From BRH-c25 sp041690515 (GTDB lineage Bacteria > Bacillota > Clostridia > Lutisporales > Lutisporaceae): DNA of 16,358 nt. Made by a program: the position numbers and the translations under genes. Shown piece after piece: positions 1 to 7,353 of this stretch. The stretch covers positions 1-16,358 of the forward strand of contig JAWLHF010000079.1 in the NCBI GenBank assembly GCA_041690515.1. The letters run 5' to 3'. A model generated the notes under the pieces. That model had not been told where the DNA came from and searched no databases. It worked only from the letters and a program-made list of their open reading frames with translations. Position 1 is the first letter of the stretch. Each line of letters begins with the position of its first letter.

Positions 1-98
<98 letters not shown>

Positions 99-330
99 AT
101 ATGTGATTCACCTAAGTGAATACTAACTAATTGTTTGCCCTAACTCAAAAGAATTCTGACTGTTCTCAGCGCAGATATTTCTACGCTTCAAACCTTCATT
201 TGGTTATCAATTTACACTGTTTAGTTTTCAAGGATCAAGTTGTAACGGGCCTGTAAGGCCATTTGTATCGCATACCTCAATGTATGCTTTTTAGTAAATG
301 TTGGTGGCGTTTCTGCCGCCGACCTTTACT
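99..330 (-). other. rRNA operon leader with boxA-like antitermination/processing element and hairpins
   Basis: This is the transcribed leader between the proximal rRNA promoter and 16S. Positions 238-219 (minus) read TTGATCCTTGAAAACTAAAC. This resembles the CTTTGAAAACT element found in Firmicutes rRNA leaders and 16S-23S spacers, where it overlaps boxA-type antitermination and processing signals. Several hairpins are visible: 106-121 (6-bp stem ATTCAC/GTGAAT), 169-186 (7-bp stem with one G-U pair), 248-260 (GGCC/GGCC), 270-287 (GCATAC/GTATGC), and 295-328 (a bulged stem joining TAAA, GGT and GGCG to their complements). No plausible protein gene lies here; short open frames lack ribosome binding sites and family resemblance. 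Confidence 0.75.
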
Positions 331-359
331 ATGTTACCACATCCTCAATTCGCTGTCAA
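331..359 (-). promoter_or_regulatory. rRNA promoter P3 (proximal)
   Basis: Minus-strand TTGACA at 359-354 is followed after exactly 17 nt by TAACAT at 336-331 (4 of 6 matches to TATAAT). Transcription would begin near 324, about 225 nt before the mature 16S end. This is the weakest -10 of the three, and its flanks do not share the repeat seen around P1 and P2. Confidence 0.6.
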
Positions 360-442
360 TACTGTTTTTGCTGGTTTTTAGTGGTAACTTCTGTATCTCG
401 TTTCCTGTCTGTTTTTTGCCTCACATCCGAGGCAGGAATTAC

Positions 443-471
443 ATTCTATCATGTCTGTTGCTCAGTGTCAA
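443..471 (-). promoter_or_regulatory. rRNA promoter P2 (middle)
   Basis: Minus-strand TTGACA at 471-466, a 17-nt spacer, then TAGAAT at 448-443 (5 of 6 matches). The sequence just upstream of the -35 is AT-rich and conserved with P1, as expected for an UP element in a strong rRNA promoter. Confidence 0.8.
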
Positions 472-552
472 TTGGTAATTCCTTCTTACTACTAATCAAG
501 AAGCATTTCTTGATTTCGTATTTCATCCTGCGCTGTTCGCGACAGGAATCTT

Positions 553-581
553 ATCTTAACATGTTTCCTGATTAGTGTCAA
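553..581 (-). promoter_or_regulatory. rRNA promoter P1 (distal)
   Basis: Minus-strand TTGACA at 581-576, a 17-nt spacer, then TAAGAT at 558-553 (5 of 6 matches). It lies 110 bp upstream of P2 inside a second copy of the same repeat. The upstream AT-rich block is nearly identical in both copies. Confidence 0.78.
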
Positions 582-618
582 TTGTTATTTCCTTCTTTAC
601 TACTAATCATAAAGCATT

Positions 619-729
619 CCACAGTACATCCATTCTAATGAAGCTTAGCTTCATTGCTGATACTCAACGTCGTTGCTTGGAAGGGACATGGCTGAGCACA
701 ATAGTCAACTGAGAGTTTACGACATTTGC
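619..729. other. Spacer between deacetylase gene and rRNA promoters
   Basis: No gene is visible here. A short near-perfect palindrome at 637-655 (7-bp arms AATGAAG/CTTCATT, 5-nt loop) could be a weak end-of-transcript hairpin for the deacetylase gene ending at 730. It has no following T-run on the minus strand, so it is not called a terminator. Confidence 0.4.
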
Positions 730-1833
730 CTACTCCATTCTTTCTATTATAAATCCATTATCAATAAGATATTGTATGACCTCCGGCAGAGCCTTTGCTG
801 TTTCCTCGCGGGCGCTGGTACTATGAAATAGAATAATCGCATTGTTCTTATTCTTTAACTGGCTTTTTACAGCAGCGACTATTTCACTGCTTTTGATTCC
901 TTTTATTCTGCTGTCCATACTATCTACATTCCATAGTACTACTTTATAATCTGATAATGCATCCTTGTACTCCTTGCTTCGTATATATGGTGCACCATAG
1001 GGAGGTCTGAAAAGTTTGGTTTTTATGCCAACCGCATCATATATCGCTTTTGTTGTCCTGTCAAGCTCCTCTGAAAATTTTATTACATCCGTATATATGA
1101 TTTCCTTTTTGTGTGTATAAGTATGATTTCCTATATTATGTCCCTCTTCTATGATCCTGTTCAAGATATCTTTATGCTTACTTACCGAATTCCCTAATAT
1201 AAAAAATGTGGCTTTTATATCATACTGCTTCAATATATCCAATACCTGAGGAGTGACTTTACTGTCAAGTCCGTCATCAAAGGTAAGATATGCTGTCTTA
1301 TATCCCTTATCATCGGTTCTATCCGCTTCCGGTGATTGTTTGGCCACAGGCTTCGGGTTCAAAATATCTTCTGCTACCTGTCCTGCAAGAAGAATATCCT
1401 TTTTTGTTATGATCCTTATACATCTTATATCATATAGAACTTCCACATCAAATCCTAGATAGTCCACCAGGTATAACACAGGTACATATACAGTTTTGTC
1501 CCTTATATAAGCATAATTATCTGACAACCTTCCCTTTACTTCAAGGAAGGCCTTCTCCTGCATTATTTTCAGAGAAATCGTAATGTCCTGTCTGTATATT
1601 GTTAAAGTATCGCCTTCTTGTCTTATCGTCACTCCCAATTTCTCTACTACCTTGCTCAGCGGAATATATGTAATTCCTTCTAAAGTAAATGCTGAAATTT
1701 CCTTATTTAAAGGAGTATCATCTATTATAAGGTTAAAGCCTGCAAAACCCTCTGAAAACACTGGTATATAGCTTAATATCATAAAAATAATCAAAATAAA
1801 TGTCGATAATTTTATTATTTCACTTTTGTTCAT
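730..1833 (-). CDS. Polysaccharide deacetylase (CE4) with copper-amine-oxidase-N-type domain
   Basis: This is probably a cell-surface carbohydrate esterase 4 enzyme that removes N-acetyl groups from peptidoglycan or another N-acetylated polymer. The 367-residue protein has an N-terminal hydrophobic segment (about 9-27), which is a signal peptide or membrane anchor. Residues ~33-142 have the copper-amine-oxidase N-terminal-like pattern of paired strands (YIPLSKVVEKLG, YVPVLYLVDYLG). In clostridial envelope proteins this is a wall or polymer association module and does not imply an oxidase. The NodB domain (~178-365) carries TFDDG (184-188), the metal-binding HTYTH (237-241), RPPYG (276-280) and LFHS (335-338), so the catalytic Asp and both metal His residues are intact. 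Motif 4 reads WNVDSMDS, with Ser where Trp is common. The start is supported by GGAGA 7 nt upstream. It follows the uracil-DNA glycosylase gene by 55 bp and may be co-transcribed with it. The exact substrate cannot be told. Confidence 0.9.
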   Translation of the reverse strand: MNKSEIIKLSTFILIIFMILSYIPVFSEGFAGFNLIIDDTPLNKEISAFTLEGITYIPLSKVVEKLGVTIRQEGDTLTIYRQDITISLKIMQEKAFLEVKGRLSDNYAYIRDKTVYVPVLYLVDYLGFDVEVLYDIRCIRIITKKDILLAGQVAEDILNPKPVAKQSPEADRTDDKGYKTAYLTFDDGLDSKVTPQVLDILKQYDIKATFFILGNSVSKHKDILNRIIEEGHNIGNHTYTHKKEIIYTDVIKFSEELDRTTKAIYDAVGIKTKLFRPPYGAPYIRSKEYKDALSDYKVVLWNVDSMDSRIKGIKSSEIVAAVKSQLKNKNNAIILFHSTSAREETAKALPEVIQYLIDNGFIIERME

Positions 1834-1888
1834 TTTCTATCTCCATACCTGTCTTTCCCTGAAAACCTGTCCCACTACCATTTCATAT

Positions 1889-2452
1889 TTAGCAAGAGAC
1901 TATCTCATCATATTTCTCTTTTACCTTTTTCAAGTCCTCCCAAAAAAGCCTTTTCTTGCTTTCATCTCTAAGCAAAGCTGCCGGATGAAAGGTCGCAATG
2001 ATGTAATAACCCTTTCTTTCTATCCATTTGCCTCTTATTGATGTAATTCTTGTCTGTCTGTCGATTATGTATTTTGCAGAAGTAGCTCCCAAGCACACAA
2101 TTATTTTGGGTCTAATGATTGCAACCTGGCTGCGAAGGTAAGGAAGGCATGCTTCCGCTTCATCCTCCGCAGGAGTGCGGTTATTTTCAGGCCTGCACTT
2201 GCATATATTGCAAATATAAAAGTTTTTGTCTCTAAAAAATCCCAGAGCATTCAAAGCTTTATCCAAAAGCTTGCCTGCCTTGCCTACGAAGGGCCGTCCC
2301 TGCTTATCCTCATCTGCACCGGGGGCTTCCCCTATGAACATGACCTCTGCACCAATATTCCCTTCACCAGGTACAGTATTGGTCCGGTTAACATGCAGTC
2401 TGCATTTGGTGCAGCCTTCAATCTCCCTTGACAGCTCATCCATAGTAATCAT
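1889..2452 (-). CDS. Family 4 (Fe-S) uracil-DNA glycosylase
   Basis: Removes uracil arising from cytosine deamination or dUTP incorporation, starting base excision repair. The sequence has the family 4 layout. Counting from the upstream Met, it has CTKC (C16, C19), GEAPG (43-47), KCRPENNRTP (C88), C104 and HPAALLRD (158 on). The four cysteines match the 4Fe-4S ligand set of thermophile-type UDGs, and the GEAPG and HPA motifs form the active-site walls. Two in-frame Met codons are possible. ATG at 2458 is only 1 nt from AAGGGG (2465-2460), whereas ATG at 2452 has 7-nt spacing, so 2452 is preferred (187 aa). It is transcribed away from the WG-repeat gene. A second UDG-superfamily gene in this window (13960-14565) lacks most of the Fe-S ligands, so this copy is the canonical one. 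Confidence 0.93.
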   Translation of the reverse strand: MITMDELSREIEGCTKCRLHVNRTNTVPGEGNIGAEVMFIGEAPGADEDKQGRPFVGKAGKLLDKALNALGFFRDKNFYICNICKCRPENNRTPAEDEAEACLPYLRSQVAIIRPKIIVCLGATSAKYIIDRQTRITSIRGKWIERKGYYIIATFHPAALLRDESKKRLFWEDLKKVKEKYDEIVSC

Positions 2453-2488
2453 AGCCATACCCCTTCTACTATGTATATTATAGCGGTA

Positions 2489-2516
2489 ATTATAATATAC
2501 TAGTTTTTTCTATAAA
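2489..2516 (-). promoter_or_regulatory. Possible promoter for uracil-DNA glycosylase
   Basis: Minus-strand TTTATA (2516-2511), a 16-nt spacer, and TATAAT (2494-2489). A second TATAAT lies at 2482-2477 without a good -35. The region is AT-rich, so chance matches are likely. Confidence 0.35.
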
Positions 2517-2567
2517 TGGACAGCCTTTTTTCGAAAAATCAAATCACATATACTTTTTAATAAATGG

Positions 2568-2596
2568 TTTATTGATTCTTCTAGAAATGTTATAAT
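2568..2596 (+). promoter_or_regulatory. Promoter for WG-repeat gene (extended -10)
   Basis: TATAAT at 2591-2596 is preceded by TG at 2588-2589, giving an extended -10 (TGnTATAAT). The -35 at 17-bp spacing is weak (TTTATT at 2568-2573), which is typical of extended -10 promoters. Transcription would start near 2603, about 68 nt before the ATG. Confidence 0.6.
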
Positions 2597-2670
2597 ATAA
2601 CATCTGCAGTTAATATCTGGATATATAAAGAAACAGAGAGATTCAAAGTTTACGAGGAGGGCATACCATT

Positions 2671-4110
2671 ATGAAAAAGTCTTATACACTACTTTTAGCA
2701 GCAATAATCTTATTTGTGGGTTTTACTCAGTATAAGTCCAGTACAGAGGAATTTGTTTACGAGGATGCCTCCATTTTTTATGATAGCGGTATAGCAGTTG
2801 TCCAAATCAATGATCTATACGGATGTATTGATAAAAGCGGGAATATAGTCTTGGAACCTCAGTATGATGAGATAATCTATAATTCAGAGCATAATATACA
2901 GGTAAGATTAAAAGATCATTATGGACTAATAAATGTAGATGGATCAATGATACTGGAGCCCAAGTATGAGGAAATAGGACTCTTTCTGCCAAAATCCTTA
3001 GTAAGAATCAAATATAATGGCATGTATGGCTATATCCATCAAGACGGAAGAGTAATTATAGAACCTAAATATGAGGATGCGGACTTATTCTTCAGAGGAG
3101 ATATGGCTGCAGTTAGAGATAATGGCAAATGGGGTTTTATTGACAGAAACGGCAGACTTGTTATAGAACCTAAGTTTGACGAAGTCAATGATTTCAGGGA
3201 AAATCTTGCCGCTGTTAAAATCAATGGGAAGTGGGGCTACATTGATAAAACGGGGAATTATATGATTCAACCTGAGTATGATAAGGCATCAGGCTTCACT
3301 GAAGGATTTGCTCCTGTCTCTGTCCGCGGTAAGTGGGGTTATATAGATAAGAAAGGTAAATTTCTAATAAAACCTAAATACTCTCATGCTTTTGACTTTT
3401 CAGAGGGTTTTGCTGTTGTTATTGCGGAAACCTCAGAAGGGCCAAAAGTAGGATATGTAGATAATAAAGGAACTATGATAATAGAACCAGCCTATGATAT
3501 TGGTCATGATTTTAGGGATGGCTCTGCGAAAGTAAAGATAGAACGCGGCTGGGGTTGTATTGATAAAAAAGGTGAATTCGTTGTAGCGCCTGAACATGCT
3601 GAACTGGAGCATTATTACGGAAGTCTATTTGCTTTCATGCCTTATGACGGTACAAATAAACGGGGACTGCTTGACAAAAGCGGCAAGATAGTTATCGAGG
3701 CAAGATTTGATACAATTGATATTTCAAACTATGAGATGGGTATTATAAGCGATAATGGAAAATATGGCCTTATAGATATAACCGGAAAGGTCCTCCTAGA
3801 ACCACAATTTGATGAAATCGATACATCCGTCTCGAAAGACAGTATAAGGGTAAAGCTCCATGATAAATATGGTTTTATAAATACTGAGGGCAAAATGATA
3901 ATAGAACCTGAATACGATGATGCCGGTATATTCCATGAAGGGCTGGCGGCTGTTAAAATTAGTGGCAAGTGGGGCTTTGTAGATGAAAACAATCAACTGG
4001 TAATAAAGCCCCGATATGATCAGGTAGGAGGCTTCTACAACGGTCTTGCATCGGTAAAGTTCAACGGTAAATGGGGTTATATAGATAACAAGGGTAAAAA
4101 AGTTCTGTGA
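2671..4110 (+). CDS. WG-repeat protein, secreted or membrane-anchored (13 repeats)
   Basis: The function is unknown. WG (KWG) repeats are beta-rich modules thought to form propeller-like surfaces for binding. The 479-residue protein begins MKK and then has a hydrophobic stretch (about 5-18) that fits a signal peptide or signal anchor. The rest is almost entirely repeats of the form [W/Y]G-[Y/F/L/C]-I-D-x-x-G-x-x-x-I-E-P-x-[Y/F]-[D/E]-x-[A/I], about 33-40 residues each. I count 12 full copies and a truncated 13th that ends the protein at WGYIDNKGKKVL. Copies 7-9 (about residues 265-345) are the most degenerate (VGYVD, WGCID, RGLLD; the IEP triplet is altered in 8 and 9). No catalytic domain is visible. 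GAGGAGG at 2654-2660 lies 10 nt before the ATG. It is monocistronic, between a divergent repair gene and the convergent GH65 operon. Confidence 0.9.
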   Translation: MKKSYTLLLAAIILFVGFTQYKSSTEEFVYEDASIFYDSGIAVVQINDLYGCIDKSGNIVLEPQYDEIIYNSEHNIQVRLKDHYGLINVDGSMILEPKYEEIGLFLPKSLVRIKYNGMYGYIHQDGRVIIEPKYEDADLFFRGDMAAVRDNGKWGFIDRNGRLVIEPKFDEVNDFRENLAAVKINGKWGYIDKTGNYMIQPEYDKASGFTEGFAPVSVRGKWGYIDKKGKFLIKPKYSHAFDFSEGFAVVIAETSEGPKVGYVDNKGTMIIEPAYDIGHDFRDGSAKVKIERGWGCIDKKGEFVVAPEHAELEHYYGSLFAFMPYDGTNKRGLLDKSGKIVIEARFDTIDISNYEMGIISDNGKYGLIDITGKVLLEPQFDEIDTSVSKDSIRVKLHDKYGFINTEGKMIIEPEYDDAGIFHEGLAAVKISGKWGFVDENNQLVIKPRYDQVGGFYNGLASVKFNGKWGYIDNKGKKVL

Positions 4111-4116
4111 TATAAA

Positions 4117-4145
4117 GAAAAAAGCTATTGATTCTTCAATAGCTT
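4117..4145 (-). terminator. Rho-independent terminator of the GH65 operon
   Basis: A perfect 10-bp stem (AAGCTATTGA at 4122-4131 with TCAATAGCTT at 4136-4145) has a 4-nt loop. Read on the minus strand it is followed by a TTTTTT tract (4122-4117), a strong leftward terminator that overlaps the GH65 stop codon. In the plus direction the T-run is absent, so it would stop WG-gene transcripts less well. Confidence 0.85.
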
Positions 4146-6477
4146 ACTTAAGCATCAGTTTGTCCTTAAGTATATACTTCCTTCCCCGGTGGACTATTTC
4201 AAGGGCTTTACCCTCTATGAGCTGATAAGTTGTTTCTTTAGCACTTACTGCAAGCTGGATGATGCTCCCCCTATAGGTTACCTTAAAGCTGTACTCCTCC
4301 CAATTGGGATGAATATATGGTCGGAAACTCAGTACATCGTCATGAACCCGCATCCCTGCAAATCCATTTACAATACACATCCAGCTGCCGGCCATGTTTG
4401 CAGTATGAACCCCATGATGTGTATTACCCTGATAATCATCCAGATCCATTCTTGCTGTTTTTATAAAATAATCATACGCCTTTTCATGATACCCTATATC
4501 ATTGGCCACTATACTGAATATACATGCAGAAAGGGAGGAATCATGGGTAGTGACCTTTTCATAGTAATCATAGTCCCTTCTTTTCTGTAAAAGATCAAAT
4601 TTATGCCCCAATAGGAACAATGCCAATACAACGTCTGCCTGTTTGCACACCTGATGCCTGTATATGACCAGGGGATGATAGTGCAGCAGAAGCGGATAGT
4701 TCTCCTCCGGAACATTTTCAAAATCCCATACTTCTTTCTCCAAAAAACTGTCATCCTGGGGATGTATCCCATGCTTTTGACTATTGGGCAAATACATCTT
4801 ACCGGCAGCTTCTTTCCAAAGACCTACCTCTTCAGATTCAAGTCCTATAGCAGCAACAAGCCTGTTATAGTATTCCGTATGTTCAATCTTCATCCATTCA
4901 GCAATCTTGTATGCATACTCCATATTTTCCTTTGCCATAAGATTTGTATAGAAGTTGTTGTTGACTATTGCAGTATATTCATCCGGGCCTGTAACACAAT
5001 TTATGCAGAATCTGCCCTCTTTTTCGCTATTGAAGAAACCCAAGTCTGCCCACAGCCTCGCTGTTTCAAAAAGTATTTCCGCTCCGTACAGCAGCAGAAA
5101 CTCATAATCCTGAGTGACCTCAATATATTTCTTTATTGCATAAGCAATATCGGCATTTATATGATACTGGGCTGTGCCTGCCGGAAAATATCCCGAGCAT
5201 TCTTCTCCGTTTATGGTCCTCCAAGGAAAAAGCGCCCCTTTGTCATGAGACATCTCTCTTGCCCTGACTCTTGCCTTATCCAGGGTATTATACCTGTATT
5301 CCAGGAGTTTCCTGCTGATATCAGGCTTACTGTATAAAAAAGCAGGTATTACATACATCTCAGTATCCCAGAAATAGTGACCCTCATAGCCCTCTCCCGT
5401 AAGACCTTTTGCACAGATGTTTGTATTTCCGTCTCTCCCTGTCGACTGGATAAGGTGGAATAGGTTGAATCTTATTGCCTGCTGCAATGGAATATCCCCT
5501 TTGATTTCAACATCCGAGACATACCAATAGTCTGACAGGAAGTCATGCTGTTCCTTTTTCAGCTTGTCAAACCCCTGTCCTACTGCAGACTCCAGAACTT
5601 CATATACATGCTTAAGGATATTTTCTTTTGCTTCATGAGAGGCATCATAGGCAATATACCTAATAAGCTCTATTTCTTTTCCTTCCTGACCTTCCAGCTG
5701 GTATTCCAGACCTACGCAGTCTTCCTTGTTATACTTTTCTGACCTGTACCTGCACTGCGTATTCAAAGTATCTTTTGCTGCACATATTACATTTATTGCT
5801 GTCCTCTTGGTCTTCTGTACAAGAATCGCTGTATCTGCTTCTACTGAAGCATTAACGGTATAAAACGCACCTTTTTCCAGTCCTGATCCTATTCTGGGAT
5901 CCTTCTCTTCCAAAGAGTGTTTGACATCTCCATCAATTTCTGTGATGACTCTTATGCTCCCAGCGAAATTCAAAGGAGTTATTCTGTACTTAACGGCTGC
6001 CAGATTCTTCCTCTGAAAGCATACCATTCTCTCAATTTCCAATTTTATTTGTTTTCCCTTGGGTGACTGCCAGATAAGACTCCGCTTCAGAATTCCTTCT
6101 TTCATGTTTATCCATCGTCTATATTGCAGAAGCCTGCCCTTCAGCATATTAAATGCTTCATCATCTAAATATAAAGTTATCTTCTTGCCGTTTGCTACAT
6201 TAATCATCGTCTGGTTCTTTTCAGGGAAACCATACGCTATTTCACCATACTTGATTATACCTTCTTCATATACACCATTCAAAAAGGTTCCTTCTGCTCC
6301 CAGGCTTCCATTTTCTTCAAGGCCTTCTTCAAAGGTACCCCTTATGCCGATGAATCCATTTCCTATGGAAAAAATAGTTTCACTGTGGTAGTTTCTTTCA
6401 GGGCTAAAACTGCCTTCTATTATCTCCCATTCATCAAGCTCATAATGCAGCTTATTTTCTTCAACCTTTGCCTTCAT
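4144..6477 (-). CDS. GH65 inverting glycoside phosphorylase (trehalose/kojibiose phosphorylase type)
   Basis: Cytoplasmic enzyme that uses inorganic phosphate to split an alpha-glucoside, giving beta-glucose 1-phosphate plus an acceptor sugar. The 777-residue length and layout match GH65. There is an N-terminal beta-sandwich (to ~270), then an (alpha/alpha)6 barrel with WDTE (370-373) and GPDEY with the predicted general acid Glu500. A C-terminal part has HHGVHTANMAGSW, which shapes the phosphate site. The acceptor-side loop after GEEC is SGYFPA (428-433), then GTAQYHINADI. As known from the family, maltose phosphorylases carry a longer HNEWEITFE-like loop here, so maltose phosphorylase is unlikely. 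A short Ser-to-Ala loop is the trehalose-phosphorylase type, but kojibiose, nigerose or other specificities are not excluded. Met at 6477 is chosen because AAGGGG lies 8 nt upstream; an upstream Met (6528) would overlap the permease gene. It is the last gene of the transporter operon. Confidence 0.92.
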   Translation of the reverse strand: MKAKVEENKLHYELDEWEIIEGSFSPERNYHSETIFSIGNGFIGIRGTFEEGLEENGSLGAEGTFLNGVYEEGIIKYGEIAYGFPEKNQTMINVANGKKITLYLDDEAFNMLKGRLLQYRRWINMKEGILKRSLIWQSPKGKQIKLEIERMVCFQRKNLAAVKYRITPLNFAGSIRVITEIDGDVKHSLEEKDPRIGSGLEKGAFYTVNASVEADTAILVQKTKRTAINVICAAKDTLNTQCRYRSEKYNKEDCVGLEYQLEGQEGKEIELIRYIAYDASHEAKENILKHVYEVLESAVGQGFDKLKKEQHDFLSDYWYVSDVEIKGDIPLQQAIRFNLFHLIQSTGRDGNTNICAKGLTGEGYEGHYFWDTEMYVIPAFLYSKPDISRKLLEYRYNTLDKARVRAREMSHDKGALFPWRTINGEECSGYFPAGTAQYHINADIAYAIKKYIEVTQDYEFLLLYGAEILFETARLWADLGFFNSEKEGRFCINCVTGPDEYTAIVNNNFYTNLMAKENMEYAYKIAEWMKIEHTEYYNRLVAAIGLESEEVGLWKEAAGKMYLPNSQKHGIHPQDDSFLEKEVWDFENVPEENYPLLLHYHPLVIYRHQVCKQADVVLALFLLGHKFDLLQKRRDYDYYEKVTTHDSSLSACIFSIVANDIGYHEKAYDYFIKTARMDLDDYQGNTHHGVHTANMAGSWMCIVNGFAGMRVHDDVLSFRPYIHPNWEEYSFKVTYRGSIIQLAVSAKETTYQLIEGKALEIVHRGRKYILKDKLMLK

Positions 6478-6511
6478 GCTATTTGCCCCTTTCTGATAAG
6501 CACAACCTATA

Positions 6512-7342
6512 CTATTCCTTAACAGCACCCGAAGTCAGTCCTGATACGATCTGCTTCTGGAACAGCAATACAATTATCAGTGTGGGAATAGTTACTATGA
6601 CAGTTGCTGCAGTAACCTCCCCCCACAGTATGGTGAACTGAGTCCGCAAAAAGGAAATTGCTACCGGAACAGTATGATAAGCTTTGTTTGTATTCAATGT
6701 GACTGTAAGCAGGAATTCATTCCATGCAGCAATAAATACGATTATTGCAGTGGTGAATATTCCGGGTGCTGCCAGTCTGAAAACTATCTTAGACAGTATC
6801 TGCATTGAAGTGGCTCCATCGATTGTAGCCGCTTCCTCCAATGCAATAGGAATCTTGTTGAAATGTGTAACCAGAATAAACACGGCAACCGGCAAAGTTA
6901 TAGTAGAATAAGGCAGTACAACAAAATAACTGTTAGTAAGGTTCAGATTCATGAACAGGTTGTATATAGGTCCCACTATTATCATCTGAGGGAACATTGA
7001 AACTGCCAGAATTATTCCCAGAAGAAGATTCTTGCCCCTGAACTTAAACCTCGTAATTGCATATGCAGCTAAAGTTGCTACCATAACCACATAAACAGAT
7101 GTTATGCTTGCTACTACAAAACTGTTCCACATAGACCGAAATATACCGTTTTTTAGAACGTTAGCATAGTTTTCAAGTGTAGGGTTCTGTGATATTATCC
7201 TGAATGCACCTTCACCGAATATCTCCTGTGTCGGTTTGAAGGAGGTCAGGAAAACCCATATGAATGGGAAAATTATCACAACCAAATATAATGCTATGAA
7301 TATGAGTACCATGGTTTTGAAATTATTTGACTTCTTATCCAT
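6512..7342 (-). CDS. Carbohydrate ABC transporter permease, MalG type
   Basis: Inner permease half of a CUT1-family sugar importer, pairing with the MalF-type subunit encoded just upstream. The 276-residue protein has six predicted membrane segments, the first at ~11-32. The EAA loop that docks the ATPase is EAATIDGATSMQILSKI starting at ~170, ending near P193. The SFKP motif after the first helix (~34-37) is typical of MalG-type subunits. A longer reading back to 7420 would overlap the preceding gene and start in Cys-rich low-quality sequence. GGAGG (7354-7350) sits 7 nt from ATG 7342 and 4 nt from ATG 7345, so 7342 is preferred and 7345 is possible. The ribosome binding site overlaps the malF-type stop codon, indicating tight translational coupling. 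The gene is 34 bp upstream of the GH65 phosphorylase. Confidence 0.92.
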   Translation of the reverse strand: MDKKSNNFKTMVLIFIALYLVVIIFPFIWVFLTSFKPTQEIFGEGAFRIISQNPTLENYANVLKNGIFRSMWNSFVVASITSVYVVMVATLAAYAITRFKFRGKNLLLGIILAVSMFPQMIIVGPIYNLFMNLNLTNSYFVVLPYSTITLPVAVFILVTHFNKIPIALEEAATIDGATSMQILSKIVFRLAAPGIFTTAIIVFIAAWNEFLLTVTLNTNKAYHTVPVAISFLRTQFTILWGEVTAATVIVTIPTLIIVLLFQKQIVSGLTSGAVKE

Positions 7343-7353
7343 CATGCCACCTC

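Larger units (their letters stand above)
431..618. repeat. Tandem duplicated rRNA promoter unit (110-bp period)
   Basis: Positions 431-507 align with 541-618 with one single-base gap. The best-conserved core is the -35 box and the ~35 bases upstream of it (AGTGTCAATTG, then TTCCTTCTT and ACTACTAATCA on the plus strand). The -10 and spacer regions have diverged more. The layout indicates duplication of a whole promoter with its UP region. Confidence 0.75.

Noticed and set aside
263..575. Two overlapping short open frames (71 and 64 codons) in the rRNA promoter region
   Set aside because: They lie across the rRNA promoters and leader, lack ribosome binding sites, and encode Cys/Phe/Leu-rich sequences typical of chance translation.
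2807..3996. Minus-strand open frames inside the WG-repeat gene
   Set aside because: They are repetitive shadows created by the WG-repeat codon pattern on the other strand, with no ribosome binding sites.
2671..4110. Tandem repeats that might suggest a CRISPR or satellite array
   Set aside because: The periodicity is at the protein level (33-40 residues), the DNA copies are too diverged, and one frame is open throughout. It is a WG-repeat coding gene.
4189..6391. Several plus-strand open frames (up to 227 codons) opposite the GH65 gene
   Set aside because: They are antisense to a well-supported GH65 gene with intact motifs. Their products are low-complexity, without family resemblance or start signals.
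6478..6528. N-terminal extension of the GH65 protein to the ATG at 6528
   Set aside because: It would overlap the permease gene and has no ribosome binding site, while ATG 6477 has AAGGGG at good spacing and matches the usual GH65 beginning.
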